Translations under genes and position numbers: made by a program
Shown here: piece by piece, positions 5,331 through 12,647 of the stretch
Position numbering within the stretch: position 1 is the stretch's first letter
How the letters are laid out: each line of letters opens with the position of its first letter
The notes under the pieces: generated by a model
Database searches by the model: none
The model's input: the letters and a program-made list of their open reading frames with translations, nothing else
What the model was told of the DNA's origin: nothing
Assembly (NCBI GenBank): GCA_965365465.1
Contig: CBDUBU010000104.1
Location: 1 to 12,647, forward strand
Direction: 5' to 3'
DNA from: CBDUBU01 sp965365465
GTDB taxonomy: Bacteria > Bacteroidota > Rhodothermia > Rhodothermales > DASSAV01
Length of the DNA: 12,647 bases

Positions 5331-7685
5331 ATGGATATGTGGTCCCGTCTGGCAGATCGTATACTGGATCACCCTCGCCCCGTTCTCGCGGTCATTATCA
5401 GCCTTACTGCCTTTCTCGGATATTGGTCCACCCAGGTAAAAACCAACCACACCGCCGGACAGTTTCTGCCAACCGATTCACAGGAGCTTGCGGACTTTGA
5501 CAGGGCCGGCAAGGTCTTCGGGCAGAGCCAGACGATCCTGTACATCGTCTTTAAGAATACGGACCCTTATGACCCCGGTTTCCTTCAGCGTCTGAATATA
5601 CTTGCCCGGGATATTTCACAGTACCGAGGCGTCGAACAGGTGCTGAGCCTGACCAACATCCCTTACCTCGTGCGCGAAGGCAACGAGATGGTTTCTCATA
5701 CGCTGTACGATCCCGACCTGTCTGCAGAGGCTCTCCGCAAGCGTTTTCAGAGCCAGCCCTTTCTTCGCGGATTGCTGCTCTCGAAAGATGGCAGCGCCTC
5801 GGCAATGATGATTAAGATCGAGGAAGCTTTCAACGATACGCCGGAACGGGTTGATCTGGTTGAAAAAATCGAGGCAACGCTTGATGCGCTCCCCGGCGGC
5901 GTTGCGATGGCCGGCTTTCCATATCTTCGCACGCAGTATGCCCAGCGTGTAACGCGCGAGTCCCCCCTCTTTACGCTGATGGCCTTGATCGTGTCTCTGG
6001 TCTTTCTGTTCATAACGTTCCGTGCGTGGAAAGCGGTAGTCCTGCCTACGGTGATCGTTCTCCTGGGCATTGTGTGGACGATCGGCCTCATTGCCCTCTT
6101 CGATCACAGGTTGAACATTGTCACGGCAGTGCTTCCTGCCTTGATTGTCATCATCGGGATGGCAACGTCTATCCATATCTGCACAAAATTTTACGATCAG
6201 TATGCGCTGCTCGGAGACCGGCGTAAAGCGCTCGTGCAAACCATACGAACGGTCGGTCTGGCGACATTTCTTACAAGCTTTACGACAGCCATAGGATTCG
6301 GAGTTCTCGTTCTTTCAGGCTCACGACTGCTTACTGTCTTTGGCGCCTTTGCAGCAGTAGGCATCATGCTGCTCTATGGGTTGTCGGTGACGCTTATCCC
6401 TTTTTCTTTTCTCAAACTGAGGCCCCCTTCAGAGAAAACCACCAACCTTGTTACCCACGACCGCTTCACCGACTTTTTCGACAGGCTTGCCCTATTTACA
6501 CAGCGGTATAGCAAGGCTATCCTGGCTGTCACCACCCTCGTTGCCGTGATCGGGGTCGTTGGCGCTTTACGGATTTCCTCGGATATTTTTGTCTTTTCTG
6601 ATTTTTATAAGGATGACCCGCTTCGACAAGATCTTGCCGTATTTGAAGACAAGTTCGGTGGAGTTCTTCCAATGGAAGTGGTTATCGAGTCGAAAAAAGA
6701 AGGCCAGTTCAGAACACTGGGAAATCTGAGGCGCATGGACCGCCTGGAAACCTCACTGGACTCTCTGTCAGGCGTCAGCCGGGTGCTCTCTGTCACAGAC
6801 CTGGTCAAACTCGCCAACCAATCCTATTTCGGCGGCAATCCCGCGACCTACCGCCTGCCCTCCAGCTACGAAATGCCTTTTCTGCAGGCCGCCCTGAAAG
6901 GCTTCGTTCAGGGAAAAGGCAGCAATCGCATGACGCGCGACTTGCCTGCCTTTGTCGATTCCACGTTTACCGTTGCACGCATCCAGCTGGGCGTGGGAGA
7001 TCTCGGAACTGCCGGAATGAATGCGCTGGCGGACTCCGTGCGGGTAAAAGCCATCTCCTCTTTCCCGGAGAATCAGTTCGACACCTACATCACAGGAACA
7101 GCTATCATTGCTACGCGCTCCGGTGAGAACCTGGTCAAAAACCTCATCCTGAGCCTGGCCGCTGCGCTGCTGATTATCTCTTTCCTGATGGCGCTGCTGT
7201 TCCGCTCGAAACGCCTGACTGTCATCAGCCTGATCCCCAACATGATCCCACTCTTGCTGGTTGGGGGAGCGATGGGCTTTGCCGGGATCGCCCTGAAACC
7301 CTCTACAGCGCTTATCTTTTCGCTCTCCTTCGGGATTGCAGTCGATGACACGATCCATTTCCTCGCCAAGTACCGGCTGCTGCGAGGCGCAGGGATTCGC
7401 AAAGACGATGCCATCCGAACAACCCTCCGTGAAACCGGAAAAGCCATTCTTTTTACCTCGCTTGTGCTGATGGCCGGGTTCATGGTCTTTACGCTTTCAA
7501 GCTTTGGAGGCACCGTCAACATGGGTGCGCTCACAGCCCTGACCTTAGCGGCGGCGCTTGTTGCGAACCTGTTCATGCTCCCGGCCTTGCTCTACCGCTT
7601 CGGTCCTGAAGAACACTACTGCGCTCCCCCCCTGGCAACCTCCGGGAATGGAGCAACGGAAGCCGTCAGAGCGCACCAGATATAG
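5331..7685 (+). CDS. RND-superfamily exporter, MMPL/SSD type
   Basis: A 784-residue inner-membrane protein of the RND superfamily (the MMPL/sterol-sensing-domain-like group of predicted exporters), expected to move a lipid or other hydrophobic substrate using the proton gradient. Twelve membrane segments are visible in the 1+5, 1+5 duplicated layout. They lie near 17-35, 212-231, 234-256, 262-282, 307-330 and 335-358, then near 395-413, 604-623, 629-650, 655-676, 705-724 and 732-754. Large periplasmic loops fall at about 36-211 and 414-603. The second half carries GIAVDDTIHFLAKY with D672 and D673, the likely proton-relay acids; the matching first-half segment GMATSIHICTKF has none. No outer-membrane channel or fusion protein is adjacent, and the length is well below that of HAE1 pumps (about 1000-1050). 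No ribosome binding site precedes the start; M3 is possible. The substrate is unknown. Confidence 0.9.
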   Translation: MDMWSRLADRILDHPRPVLAVIISLTAFLGYWSTQVKTNHTAGQFLPTDSQELADFDRAGKVFGQSQTILYIVFKNTDPYDPGFLQRLNILARDISQYRGVEQVLSLTNIPYLVREGNEMVSHTLYDPDLSAEALRKRFQSQPFLRGLLLSKDGSASAMMIKIEEAFNDTPERVDLVEKIEATLDALPGGVAMAGFPYLRTQYAQRVTRESPLFTLMALIVSLVFLFITFRAWKAVVLPTVIVLLGIVWTIGLIALFDHRLNIVTAVLPALIVIIGMATSIHICTKFYDQYALLGDRRKALVQTIRTVGLATFLTSFTTAIGFGVLVLSGSRLLTVFGAFAAVGIMLLYGLSVTLIPFSFLKLRPPSEKTTNLVTHDRFTDFFDRLALFTQRYSKAILAVTTLVAVIGVVGALRISSDIFVFSDFYKDDPLRQDLAVFEDKFGGVLPMEVVIESKKEGQFRTLGNLRRMDRLETSLDSLSGVSRVLSVTDLVKLANQSYFGGNPATYRLPSSYEMPFLQAALKGFVQGKGSNRMTRDLPAFVDSTFTVARIQLGVGDLGTAGMNALADSVRVKAISSFPENQFDTYITGTAIIATRSGENLVKNLILSLAAALLIISFLMALLFRSKRLTVISLIPNMIPLLLVGGAMGFAGIALKPSTALIFSLSFGIAVDDTIHFLAKYRLLRGAGIRKDDAIRTTLRETGKAILFTSLVLMAGFMVFTLSSFGGTVNMGALTALTLAAALVANLFMLPALLYRFGPEEHYCAPPLATSGNGATEAVRAHQI

Positions 7686-7741
7686 CTTCTTCCTTTGAGA
7701 CCGCTCGCCTTCTGGCTTGCCGAAAAAGGGAAAATCTGAAA

Positions 7742-10411
7742 CTAGTTCTTTTCCCGCAGCCGACGCAGATAATCCTGTACCTGGCCATCCTCGCGTTCCT
7801 GCATGTTCAGCGAGTCCACCGCCGCCTGACCTTCTATCTTTTCCTCTTCCAGACCAGACTCCTCTGCGGTGAGCCTCTCATCTGGAATGGATGTGTTCGA
7901 AGCGCCTGCATCTGCTGCGACCTCAATTCCCGGATCCAGAGCCGTTGTGTCGGAAATGCTGGTAGAATCCATCGCCAGGGTTAGCGAATCTTTTGTCTCA
8001 CGGTCTGTGCTGTCAGCCAGAGCATAAAGCTCCGATGCCTGCCGGGGCGGCGGTGGATTGTAACCCGGAGGCGCTGTAAATGATGCGTTCTGCAGCCCGG
8101 CATCCTGAAAGAACCTCCCCACGACCAGAAGCGCATTGTGAGCGCCCTGACCCCAGTAATCCGAACGAAAGGTAACGGAGGGACTGTCGAAACCTACCCA
8201 GCAGCCCATCACCAGGTTGGGATGCATCAGGAGAAACCATCCATCTGCCCCTCCCTGCGTGGTGCCGGTCTTTCCCGCCAGATCTCCACTGGCGAAAGAT
8301 CGAATGCGGCGCCCCGTACCATAATCTACAACGCCGCGCATCATGTCCACTATGGTATAGGCCGTATGAACGGGAAGAACCTCTGTTGCCTCCGTAGTGA
8401 AAGAGGCAAGCACCTTCCCATTGCGATCCTCGATCCGGGTTACAAATACAGGCATGGCGTGTCGCCCCTGGTTTGCCAGCGTCCCATAGGCCGATGCCAT
8501 CTCCAGCAGCGATACCTCGCTCGTTCCCAGACCCAGCGACGGCGTCTCTACCAGTTCGCTCTCTATGCCCATACGACGCGCGTACCGGGCAACCTTATCT
8601 GGTCCTACCTTTGTAATCACCTGCGCGGTAACCGTGTTCTTTGAATGAGCAAGCGCATCCCGCAATGAAATGAGCTGCCCCGTAGCACTCCCGACGTTCG
8701 TCGGGCGCCAGCGCCGATGAGTCTGAGGGTCAACATACTCGATGACTTCATCCCGCAGCAGATCTTCGGGTGAGTATCCATTGTCGATGGCCGCTGCATA
8801 TACGAAGGGTTTGAACGTTGATCCGGGCTGCCTTTTTGCAAACGCCACATGATCGTATTTATCCTTCGTAAAGTCGCGCCCGCCTACCCATGCCCTCACC
8901 TGTCCGGTCTGTGGCTCAATGGCAACAAAGCCGGCCTTGACGCGCTGGTGGACTGTTTTGAGGGAATCCAGGAACGCGCTGTCGCCCCGAAGTTGCTCCA
9001 GCGCCCTCTCTTCTCCCAGGCTATCCTCTGCCGCTTTGTACCGATCTGTATTCTTGATAAAGACTTCCAGCACCTGCGGCTTCGATTCCCAGAAATAGGC
9101 AAACGGCGTAATCTTTTCCCGGTGCGAACGGTATGATCCCGCTGTTGAAGAAAAATAAGGCGACCTGGAACGGCTCCATTCCACATCCGCAACCGCCTGC
9201 AAGTCTTCCATCACTTCGATTACGGCCGTCTCCGCAGCTTCCTGCATACGCGAATCTATCGTGGTGTAGATGCGCAAGCCCCCTGTGTACAAGTCGTACC
9301 CTTCTCTCTCCGTCCAATCACCGATCCATTGCCGAAGGTATTCGACAAAATAGGGCGCACGGTTTCTATCAGACGTCACTACCCGAAAGTTCAGAGGCGT
9401 CTCTCGCTCACGCAATCGTTCGTATTCTGCCTCCTGCAAGTAGCCGTTCTTCACCATCTGTTGCATCACCACGTTGCGGCGTTCCTGCGAATTCTCCGGA
9501 TTCCGAACAGGATTATAGAGCACAGTGCCTTTTAACATACCGACCATCGTTGCGCTCTCAAGCAACGTGAGATCGGCAGCCTGTTTTTGAAAGTAGGTCT
9601 GCGCGGCAGCTTCAATGCCGAACGTGTTGTACATAAAGGGCACCGTATTCAGGTACATCTCAAGGATTTCTTCCTTTGTGTACATTCCCTCTATCCGCAT
9701 CGCAGTAATCCACTCTTTGACCTTGCGTGTAAGCGGCAGGTCGTCCCCTACGCTCGGGTATGCATTTCGGGCAAATTGCATGGTGATAGTCGATCCGCCC
9801 TGCGTGTCACCCCCCAGCGTGCGAAGCAGAGAACCCATAGTGCGTCGCAAGTCAATGCCCCAATGCTTGTAAAAGCGGTGGTCCTCCGTGGCAATCAGCG
9901 CATACACGACCTGAGGAGAAATTTTGTCCAGCCCTACCCATGTACGGTTCTTATCATGATAACGCGCCAGTTCCTGCCCGTCTGCCGCGTACACAACCGA
10001 TGCCTCGGCAACCCGTGAATCGCGGAGTTCCTGCACGGAGGGAAGTTCTGAAACCAGCAGTATCCAGAACAAAAGCCCCACCGAAACCAGCGCTGCGGCT
10101 CCAAGAATCACCGCTGTAACAATACGAGTTTCCGAATCCCGCAAACGTTCTCTGGCGCCGCTCCTTATCTGCCGCACATACGCGCCGGGCGCTTGTATGA
10201 TTTCTTTCGCTGTCGGCAGCCGTCTGTGTGACTTTATGGAGGACCGATCTGGAGCTTGTTCCAATTCTATTCTGCCTCGTATTGCCTTGCTTCTCGAAAT
10301 ACGTTCACGCAGTTTCAACGATCTATCGCTTCCGGAGATTAGAGAAGCAGGGCAAAGGAGCGTGACAAACTGGAAATAACCCTCAAACGCAAAGGCGAAC
10401 GCATCTGCCAT
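7742..10411 (-). CDS. mrcA: Class A penicillin-binding protein (PBP1A-like glycosyltransferase/transpeptidase)
   Basis: A bifunctional peptidoglycan synthase anchored in the inner membrane: it polymerises lipid II and cross-links stem peptides in the periplasm. Up to 889 residues. A membrane segment lies at about 98-120. The GT51 domain (about 135-320) has the catalytic glutamate E176 in ATEDHRFYKHWGID, GGSTITMQ at 205-212 and EILEMYLN at 248-255. The transpeptidase domain (about 490-770) has the nucleophile S531 in STFK (531-534), SKN at 590-592 and KTGT at 714-717, so both activities look intact. The linker at about 395-490 resembles that of Bacteroidota PBP1A proteins. The tail, from about 785, is acidic and low in complexity. 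The start is uncertain: M1 has no ribosome binding site and the first 30 residues are oddly hydrophobic for a cytoplasmic end. A TTG at 10262-10264 (residue 50) with GAGG 10 bases upstream, or a GTG at residue 79, are alternatives. Confidence 0.95.
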   Translation of the reverse strand: MADAFAFAFEGYFQFVTLLCPASLISGSDRSLKLRERISRSKAIRGRIELEQAPDRSSIKSHRRLPTAKEIIQAPGAYVRQIRSGARERLRDSETRIVTAVILGAAALVSVGLLFWILLVSELPSVQELRDSRVAEASVVYAADGQELARYHDKNRTWVGLDKISPQVVYALIATEDHRFYKHWGIDLRRTMGSLLRTLGGDTQGGSTITMQFARNAYPSVGDDLPLTRKVKEWITAMRIEGMYTKEEILEMYLNTVPFMYNTFGIEAAAQTYFQKQAADLTLLESATMVGMLKGTVLYNPVRNPENSQERRNVVMQQMVKNGYLQEAEYERLRERETPLNFRVVTSDRNRAPYFVEYLRQWIGDWTEREGYDLYTGGLRIYTTIDSRMQEAAETAVIEVMEDLQAVADVEWSRSRSPYFSSTAGSYRSHREKITPFAYFWESKPQVLEVFIKNTDRYKAAEDSLGEERALEQLRGDSAFLDSLKTVHQRVKAGFVAIEPQTGQVRAWVGGRDFTKDKYDHVAFAKRQPGSTFKPFVYAAAIDNGYSPEDLLRDEVIEYVDPQTHRRWRPTNVGSATGQLISLRDALAHSKNTVTAQVITKVGPDKVARYARRMGIESELVETPSLGLGTSEVSLLEMASAYGTLANQGRHAMPVFVTRIEDRNGKVLASFTTEATEVLPVHTAYTIVDMMRGVVDYGTGRRIRSFASGDLAGKTGTTQGGADGWFLLMHPNLVMGCWVGFDSPSVTFRSDYWGQGAHNALLVVGRFFQDAGLQNASFTAPPGYNPPPPRQASELYALADSTDRETKDSLTLAMDSTSISDTTALDPGIEVAADAGASNTSIPDERLTAEESGLEEEKIEGQAAVDSLNMQEREDGQVQDYLRRLREKN

Positions 10412-10429
10412 TCTCAGGTAGAACCGACG

Positions 10430-10490
10430 CCGTCCGACTCAAGGGACAACGCATTGCTGCAACGAAAGTCACTTGTATCCTCACGGACGG
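10430..10490. repeat. Inverted repeat between the UspA and PBP genes
   Basis: CCGTCCG at 10430-10436 and CGGACGG at 10484-10490 are perfect 7-bp inverted arms, 47 bases apart, filling the 83-bp gap between the UspA stop and the PBP ATG. They could pair in the transcript or be an operator, but there is no T-run, so it is not a classical terminator. It may be chance. Confidence 0.3.
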
Positions 10491-10494
10491 AGCG

Positions 10495-11409
10495 TTATGT
10501 CATGCTGAACTCCTTCCTGAATACTTTGAGCACCAGGACAGGGCAAGATGCGCGTCTTACGATTTTCTCCGTGACGCTGCCCATCATGAAATGCTCCAGA
10601 CCGGTAAGCCCATGCGTAGCGATAACAATCAAGTCCGTCTCATTCCTGCGGGCAAAGTCTTCGATGGCGTGCGCCGCATGACCTTCCACAATGCTGTATT
10701 CTGCGTGAACCTCCGGGCCGGCGCTTTCAGACAGCAACTCCCTCAACGCTTGCTCTGCCCGTTCCTCTATGTCGGGTTGCAAGTCTCGTAAGGCAAAAGC
10801 GCCCATGTTGTAAAAGGCAGGGTGAATGATGTCCTGCAATACGTGAAGCACTTGCAAGGTCGCACCGTAATCGGCTGCTATGCGCCTTGCGACAGAAAGG
10901 GCTTGCCTTGAGTGGCCGGAAAAGTCGATGGGGGCCAGGATGCGCTTCAGTTCAGAGGTAGGTTTGCTCGCTCCGGGAACCGAGAGTACAGGGCAAGGCG
11001 CCAGCCGAACCACTTCCTCAGTCACGCTGCCCAGAAGAAGATGACGCATCCCGCGCCGGCCATGCGTGCTCATGACAATGAGGTCGATATCTTCCTCCTG
11101 GGCATACTCGACGATGGCAGGCCCGGCAGAGACGTTGCGCCGCTGCGCTTTCTTTATCACCAGATCTTTTGTATCACGGGCGCTGACGGATTCGCGCATC
11201 TGTTTCGCAGTCTGACGCTCGACCTGCTCGCGTGCATCTTCAACGTCCGGAAAATGATGATCCGGGTTATAAGGATCCTCGCCATGAAGAACAATCACAT
11301 GGAGCAGGTGCAGCTCGGCATCGTATTGCCGGGCCAGATAGAGCGCGTAGCCGAGCGCCTTTTCAGCCGGCTGTGAAAAATCTGTCGGAACCAGAATCTT
11401 GCGAAGCAT
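10495..11409 (-). CDS. Tandem-domain universal stress protein (UspA family)
   Basis: A cytoplasmic protein of 304 residues with two UspA domains in a row (about 1-146 and 154-296), each a Rossmann-like nucleotide-binding fold. Both begin with the typical strand (KILVPTDFS at 4-12, RILAPIDFS at 156-164). Both carry the ATP-binding loop pattern with histidine-glycine, nine residues, then glycine-serine: STHG at 114-117 to GS at 127-128, and ATHG at 264-267 to GS at 277-278. Both domains should therefore bind ATP. Such proteins aid survival under starvation, oxidative or envelope stress; the exact role is unknown. The frame stays open up to 11643, but the extra 78 residues are arginine-rich and unlike the family, while M79 (11409) sits exactly at the domain start. 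No ribosome binding site is evident. It precedes the PBP gene by 83 bp on the same strand and may be cotranscribed with it. Confidence 0.93.
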   Translation of the reverse strand: MLRKILVPTDFSQPAEKALGYALYLARQYDAELHLLHVIVLHGEDPYNPDHHFPDVEDAREQVERQTAKQMRESVSARDTKDLVIKKAQRRNVSAGPAIVEYAQEEDIDLIVMSTHGRRGMRHLLLGSVTEEVVRLAPCPVLSVPGASKPTSELKRILAPIDFSGHSRQALSVARRIAADYGATLQVLHVLQDIIHPAFYNMGAFALRDLQPDIEERAEQALRELLSESAGPEVHAEYSIVEGHAAHAIEDFARRNETDLIVIATHGLTGLEHFMMGSVTEKIVRRASCPVLVLKVFRKEFSMT

Positions 11410-11423
11410 GGCAGAAAGGAGAT

Positions 11424-11441
11424 GCTGATAAAGCTGATAAA
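11424..11441. repeat. Tandem 9-bp direct repeat upstream of the UspA start
   Basis: GCTGATAAA occurs twice without a spacer, 15 bases before the UspA start codon. On the coding strand it reads TTTATCAGC twice, where a ribosome binding site would be expected but is missing. It may be a chance duplication or a regulator or RNA-binding site. Confidence 0.4.
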
Positions 11442-11653
11442 AAGGACCCGAACCTGTTCTTGAAAACTGTCTGGCGACGTTGAGGTCAGAGTGGACACGA
11501 GCAGGCCGTGAGCGCCTCCCCACCGCGTAGATGCTTCGACCTCGGCATGGCGCAGGAGGTTGGAACTGCCCTTTCCTGAACCTTTGTGCCATCCTGCCAG
11601 ACGCAAAGGATCTATGTCTCAGGCATTGCAGACGCTTCGACAAAGTGGTTTCT

Positions 11654-11685
11654 CTGGCGGAAGCGCCGCTTTTCTAGCGTGCCAG
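11654..11685. repeat. Hairpin in the gap between the UspA and unknown genes
   Basis: CTGGC at 11654-11658 and GCCAG at 11681-11685 are inverted arms. A second possible fold inside is GGCG with CGCC around a GAAG loop (11656-11667), followed on the plus strand by GCTTTTCT. On the minus strand, which both flanking genes use, no T-run follows, so it is at best a weak terminator for the unknown gene upstream. Confidence 0.25.
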
Positions 11686-11813
11686 ACAGTTTCTTACAGC
11701 CCAATATAATGTACGTGACTCCGTAGAAGAGATGCGCCGAAAATCTTTTATAAGGCAACAAAATGCTGCATACGATGGGTTTCCAAGCGAGGGAACCGTG
11801 CGTTCGATGATGC

Positions 11814-12647
11814 TTACCGCAAACCCGATTGCGCCTGCCGGGGAGTCGCAGCGATGTGCTCGGCCCATCGCTGCACACGAGGACCCGTCGCCCACCGCGC
11901 CATGACGGCCGTCGCGCCAGGTCTCACCCTGACGTTGACGCTTGCAGGGCCGATCCGTCCATCCGAAACAGGATGAGCCGTCAGACGCGACGGGCGAAGG
12001 ATCACTACAAACTCTCGCTCCGGCGAAGAAAAGGCATCTATGGCATCAGGCGCAAAGGTTTTGATCTGCTCCCATGAAGGTTGCAGTTGATTTCGCCGAA
12101 CGATGCTGGACGGAAGATCAACATCCACCTCGAAATCGGCAAAAGCATCCTGCGTTACCTCGCCGGTTTCAAGGCGACCTTGCACGACCCATCGCCCGGG
12201 CCGGCGCACGAAGATCCAGTTGGCTTCGTCCGGTTCCTGCATATAAAGCGCACGGTCCTCTGCGCTCCCGATCCGTTCCAGATAATCGGATGCGCCTTCA
12301 TAAAGCGCATCTGTAGCCGCATCTCCCAGTACTTCCGAGATCGTTAACCCCAGGTGCGTTGTGCTATCAATAGGCACTACAGCAAGCGTGCTGAAAAACC
12401 AGGGATGCGCTGCATCCTCACAGTATCCAGCGCTTTGCTGCTCAAGCGCAAGGTATTCCTCACCCGCGAAATGCAATGTCTGAGTGCGGTGACCTTCGCA
12501 ATACTCCCCGTTGTAAACCTGAATCCCCCGCAGTGACGGCTTTACACCGTCAGGAGCTGCCCATATGAAATCCTCTACCCAGTTGTTGTAAACGCTTCGC
12601 TTGACGCCCACCCGCCAGAAAGCTGTCCCGCGAGGGACGAGCAACCC
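11814..12647 (-). CDS. Unrecognised protein, C-terminal part (runs off the right edge)
   Basis: The frame is open from the window edge to a TAA at 11814-11816. About 277 C-terminal codons are visible and the true start lies outside; a TTG near the edge should not be taken as the start. I do not recognise a family. The visible part is rich in tryptophan, tyrosine and acidic residues. It has two cysteines in similar settings about 45 residues apart (EYCEGHR and GYCEDAA), which could form a disulfide. It also has alternating hydrophobic stretches suggesting beta structure, and a basic, less regular tail of about 60 residues. No membrane segment is visible. A secreted or periplasmic protein is possible, but the signal peptide region is not in view. 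Codon use and frame regularity look like a real gene. Confidence 0.7.
   Translation of the reverse strand, partial: GLLVPRGTAFWRVGVKRSVYNNWVEDFIWAAPDGVKPSLRGIQVYNGEYCEGHRTQTLHFAGEEYLALEQQSAGYCEDAAHPWFFSTLAVVPIDSTTHLGLTISEVLGDAATDALYEGASDYLERIGSAEDRALYMQEPDEANWIFVRRPGRWVVQGRLETGEVTQDAFADFEVDVDLPSSIVRRNQLQPSWEQIKTFAPDAIDAFSSPEREFVVILRPSRLTAHPVSDGRIGPASVNVRVRPGATAVMARWATGPRVQRWAEHIAATPRQAQSGLR

Larger units (their letters stand above)
11410..11813. other. Intergenic region upstream of the UspA gene
   Basis: There are 404 bp with no supported gene. It holds a 9-bp tandem repeat near the UspA start (11424-11441) and a hairpin at 11654-11685. A perfect TATAAT at 11705-11710 on the plus strand has only a poor -35 (CAGACA, 16 bp upstream). 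TATATT at 11703-11708 on the minus strand has no convincing -35. The UspA promoter could not be placed with confidence. Confidence 0.6.

Noticed and set aside
7686..7741. Bidirectional terminator between the convergent exporter and PBP genes
   Set aside because: Only an interrupted stem (GC, two mismatches, GCC) without a T-run on either side could be found.
11410..11643. N-terminal extension of the UspA protein by 78 residues
   Set aside because: The stretch is arginine-rich and irregular, and the UspA domain begins exactly at M79, where family members normally start.
11703..11710. TATAAT/TATATT boxes in the gap before the UspA gene
   Set aside because: The plus-strand box has a poor -35 and would drive antisense transcription. 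The minus-strand box has no convincing -35.

Overview
The window looks like chromosomal DNA of a Gram-negative bacterium, most likely of the Bacteroidota/Rhodothermota side. The reasons are an M23 peptidase with the tyrosine-rich N-terminus (YYYYD...) common in that group, an HPr kinase/phosphorylase in a cell that also has an RND exporter and a large class A penicillin-binding protein, and moderate GC content. No phage, insertion sequence, CRISPR array, rRNA or tRNA was found inside the window. Placement below phylum level is an inference.

Left part (1-5120), all on the minus strand and read right to left: a degenerate galactokinase-like protein (3665-4918), a MoxR-family AAA+ ATPase (2613-3608) and HPr kinase/phosphorylase hprK (1516-2532). 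Small gaps (56 and 80 bp) and a good sigma70-like promoter ahead of the first gene (5088-5116) suggest one operon. After a 341-bp gap holding a near-consensus promoter (1371-1399) comes a membrane-anchored M23 endopeptidase (197-1174). Beyond it, at 84-112, a promoter with a GC-rich discriminator points out of the window and looks like a stable-RNA promoter.

Middle (4919-7685): a 412-bp divergent intergenic region separates the hprK operon from a plus-strand RND/MMPL-type exporter of 784 residues.

Right part (7742-12647), minus strand: a bifunctional class A penicillin-binding protein (7742-10411), convergent with the exporter; a tandem-domain UspA protein upstream of it (10495-11409); a 404-bp gap; and the C-terminal 277 or so codons of an unrecognised protein that runs off the right edge (11814-12647).

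The functional themes are cell-wall construction and remodelling (PBP1A, M23 peptidase), carbon-state signalling (hprK with a sugar-kinase relative that has lost its galactose- and ATP-binding residues), and envelope transport and stress. The most unusual item is that intact but apparently inactive galactokinase relative heading the hprK operon. It could be a sugar or nucleotide sensor or a scaffold, not an enzyme. That function is inferred, not shown by the sequence.
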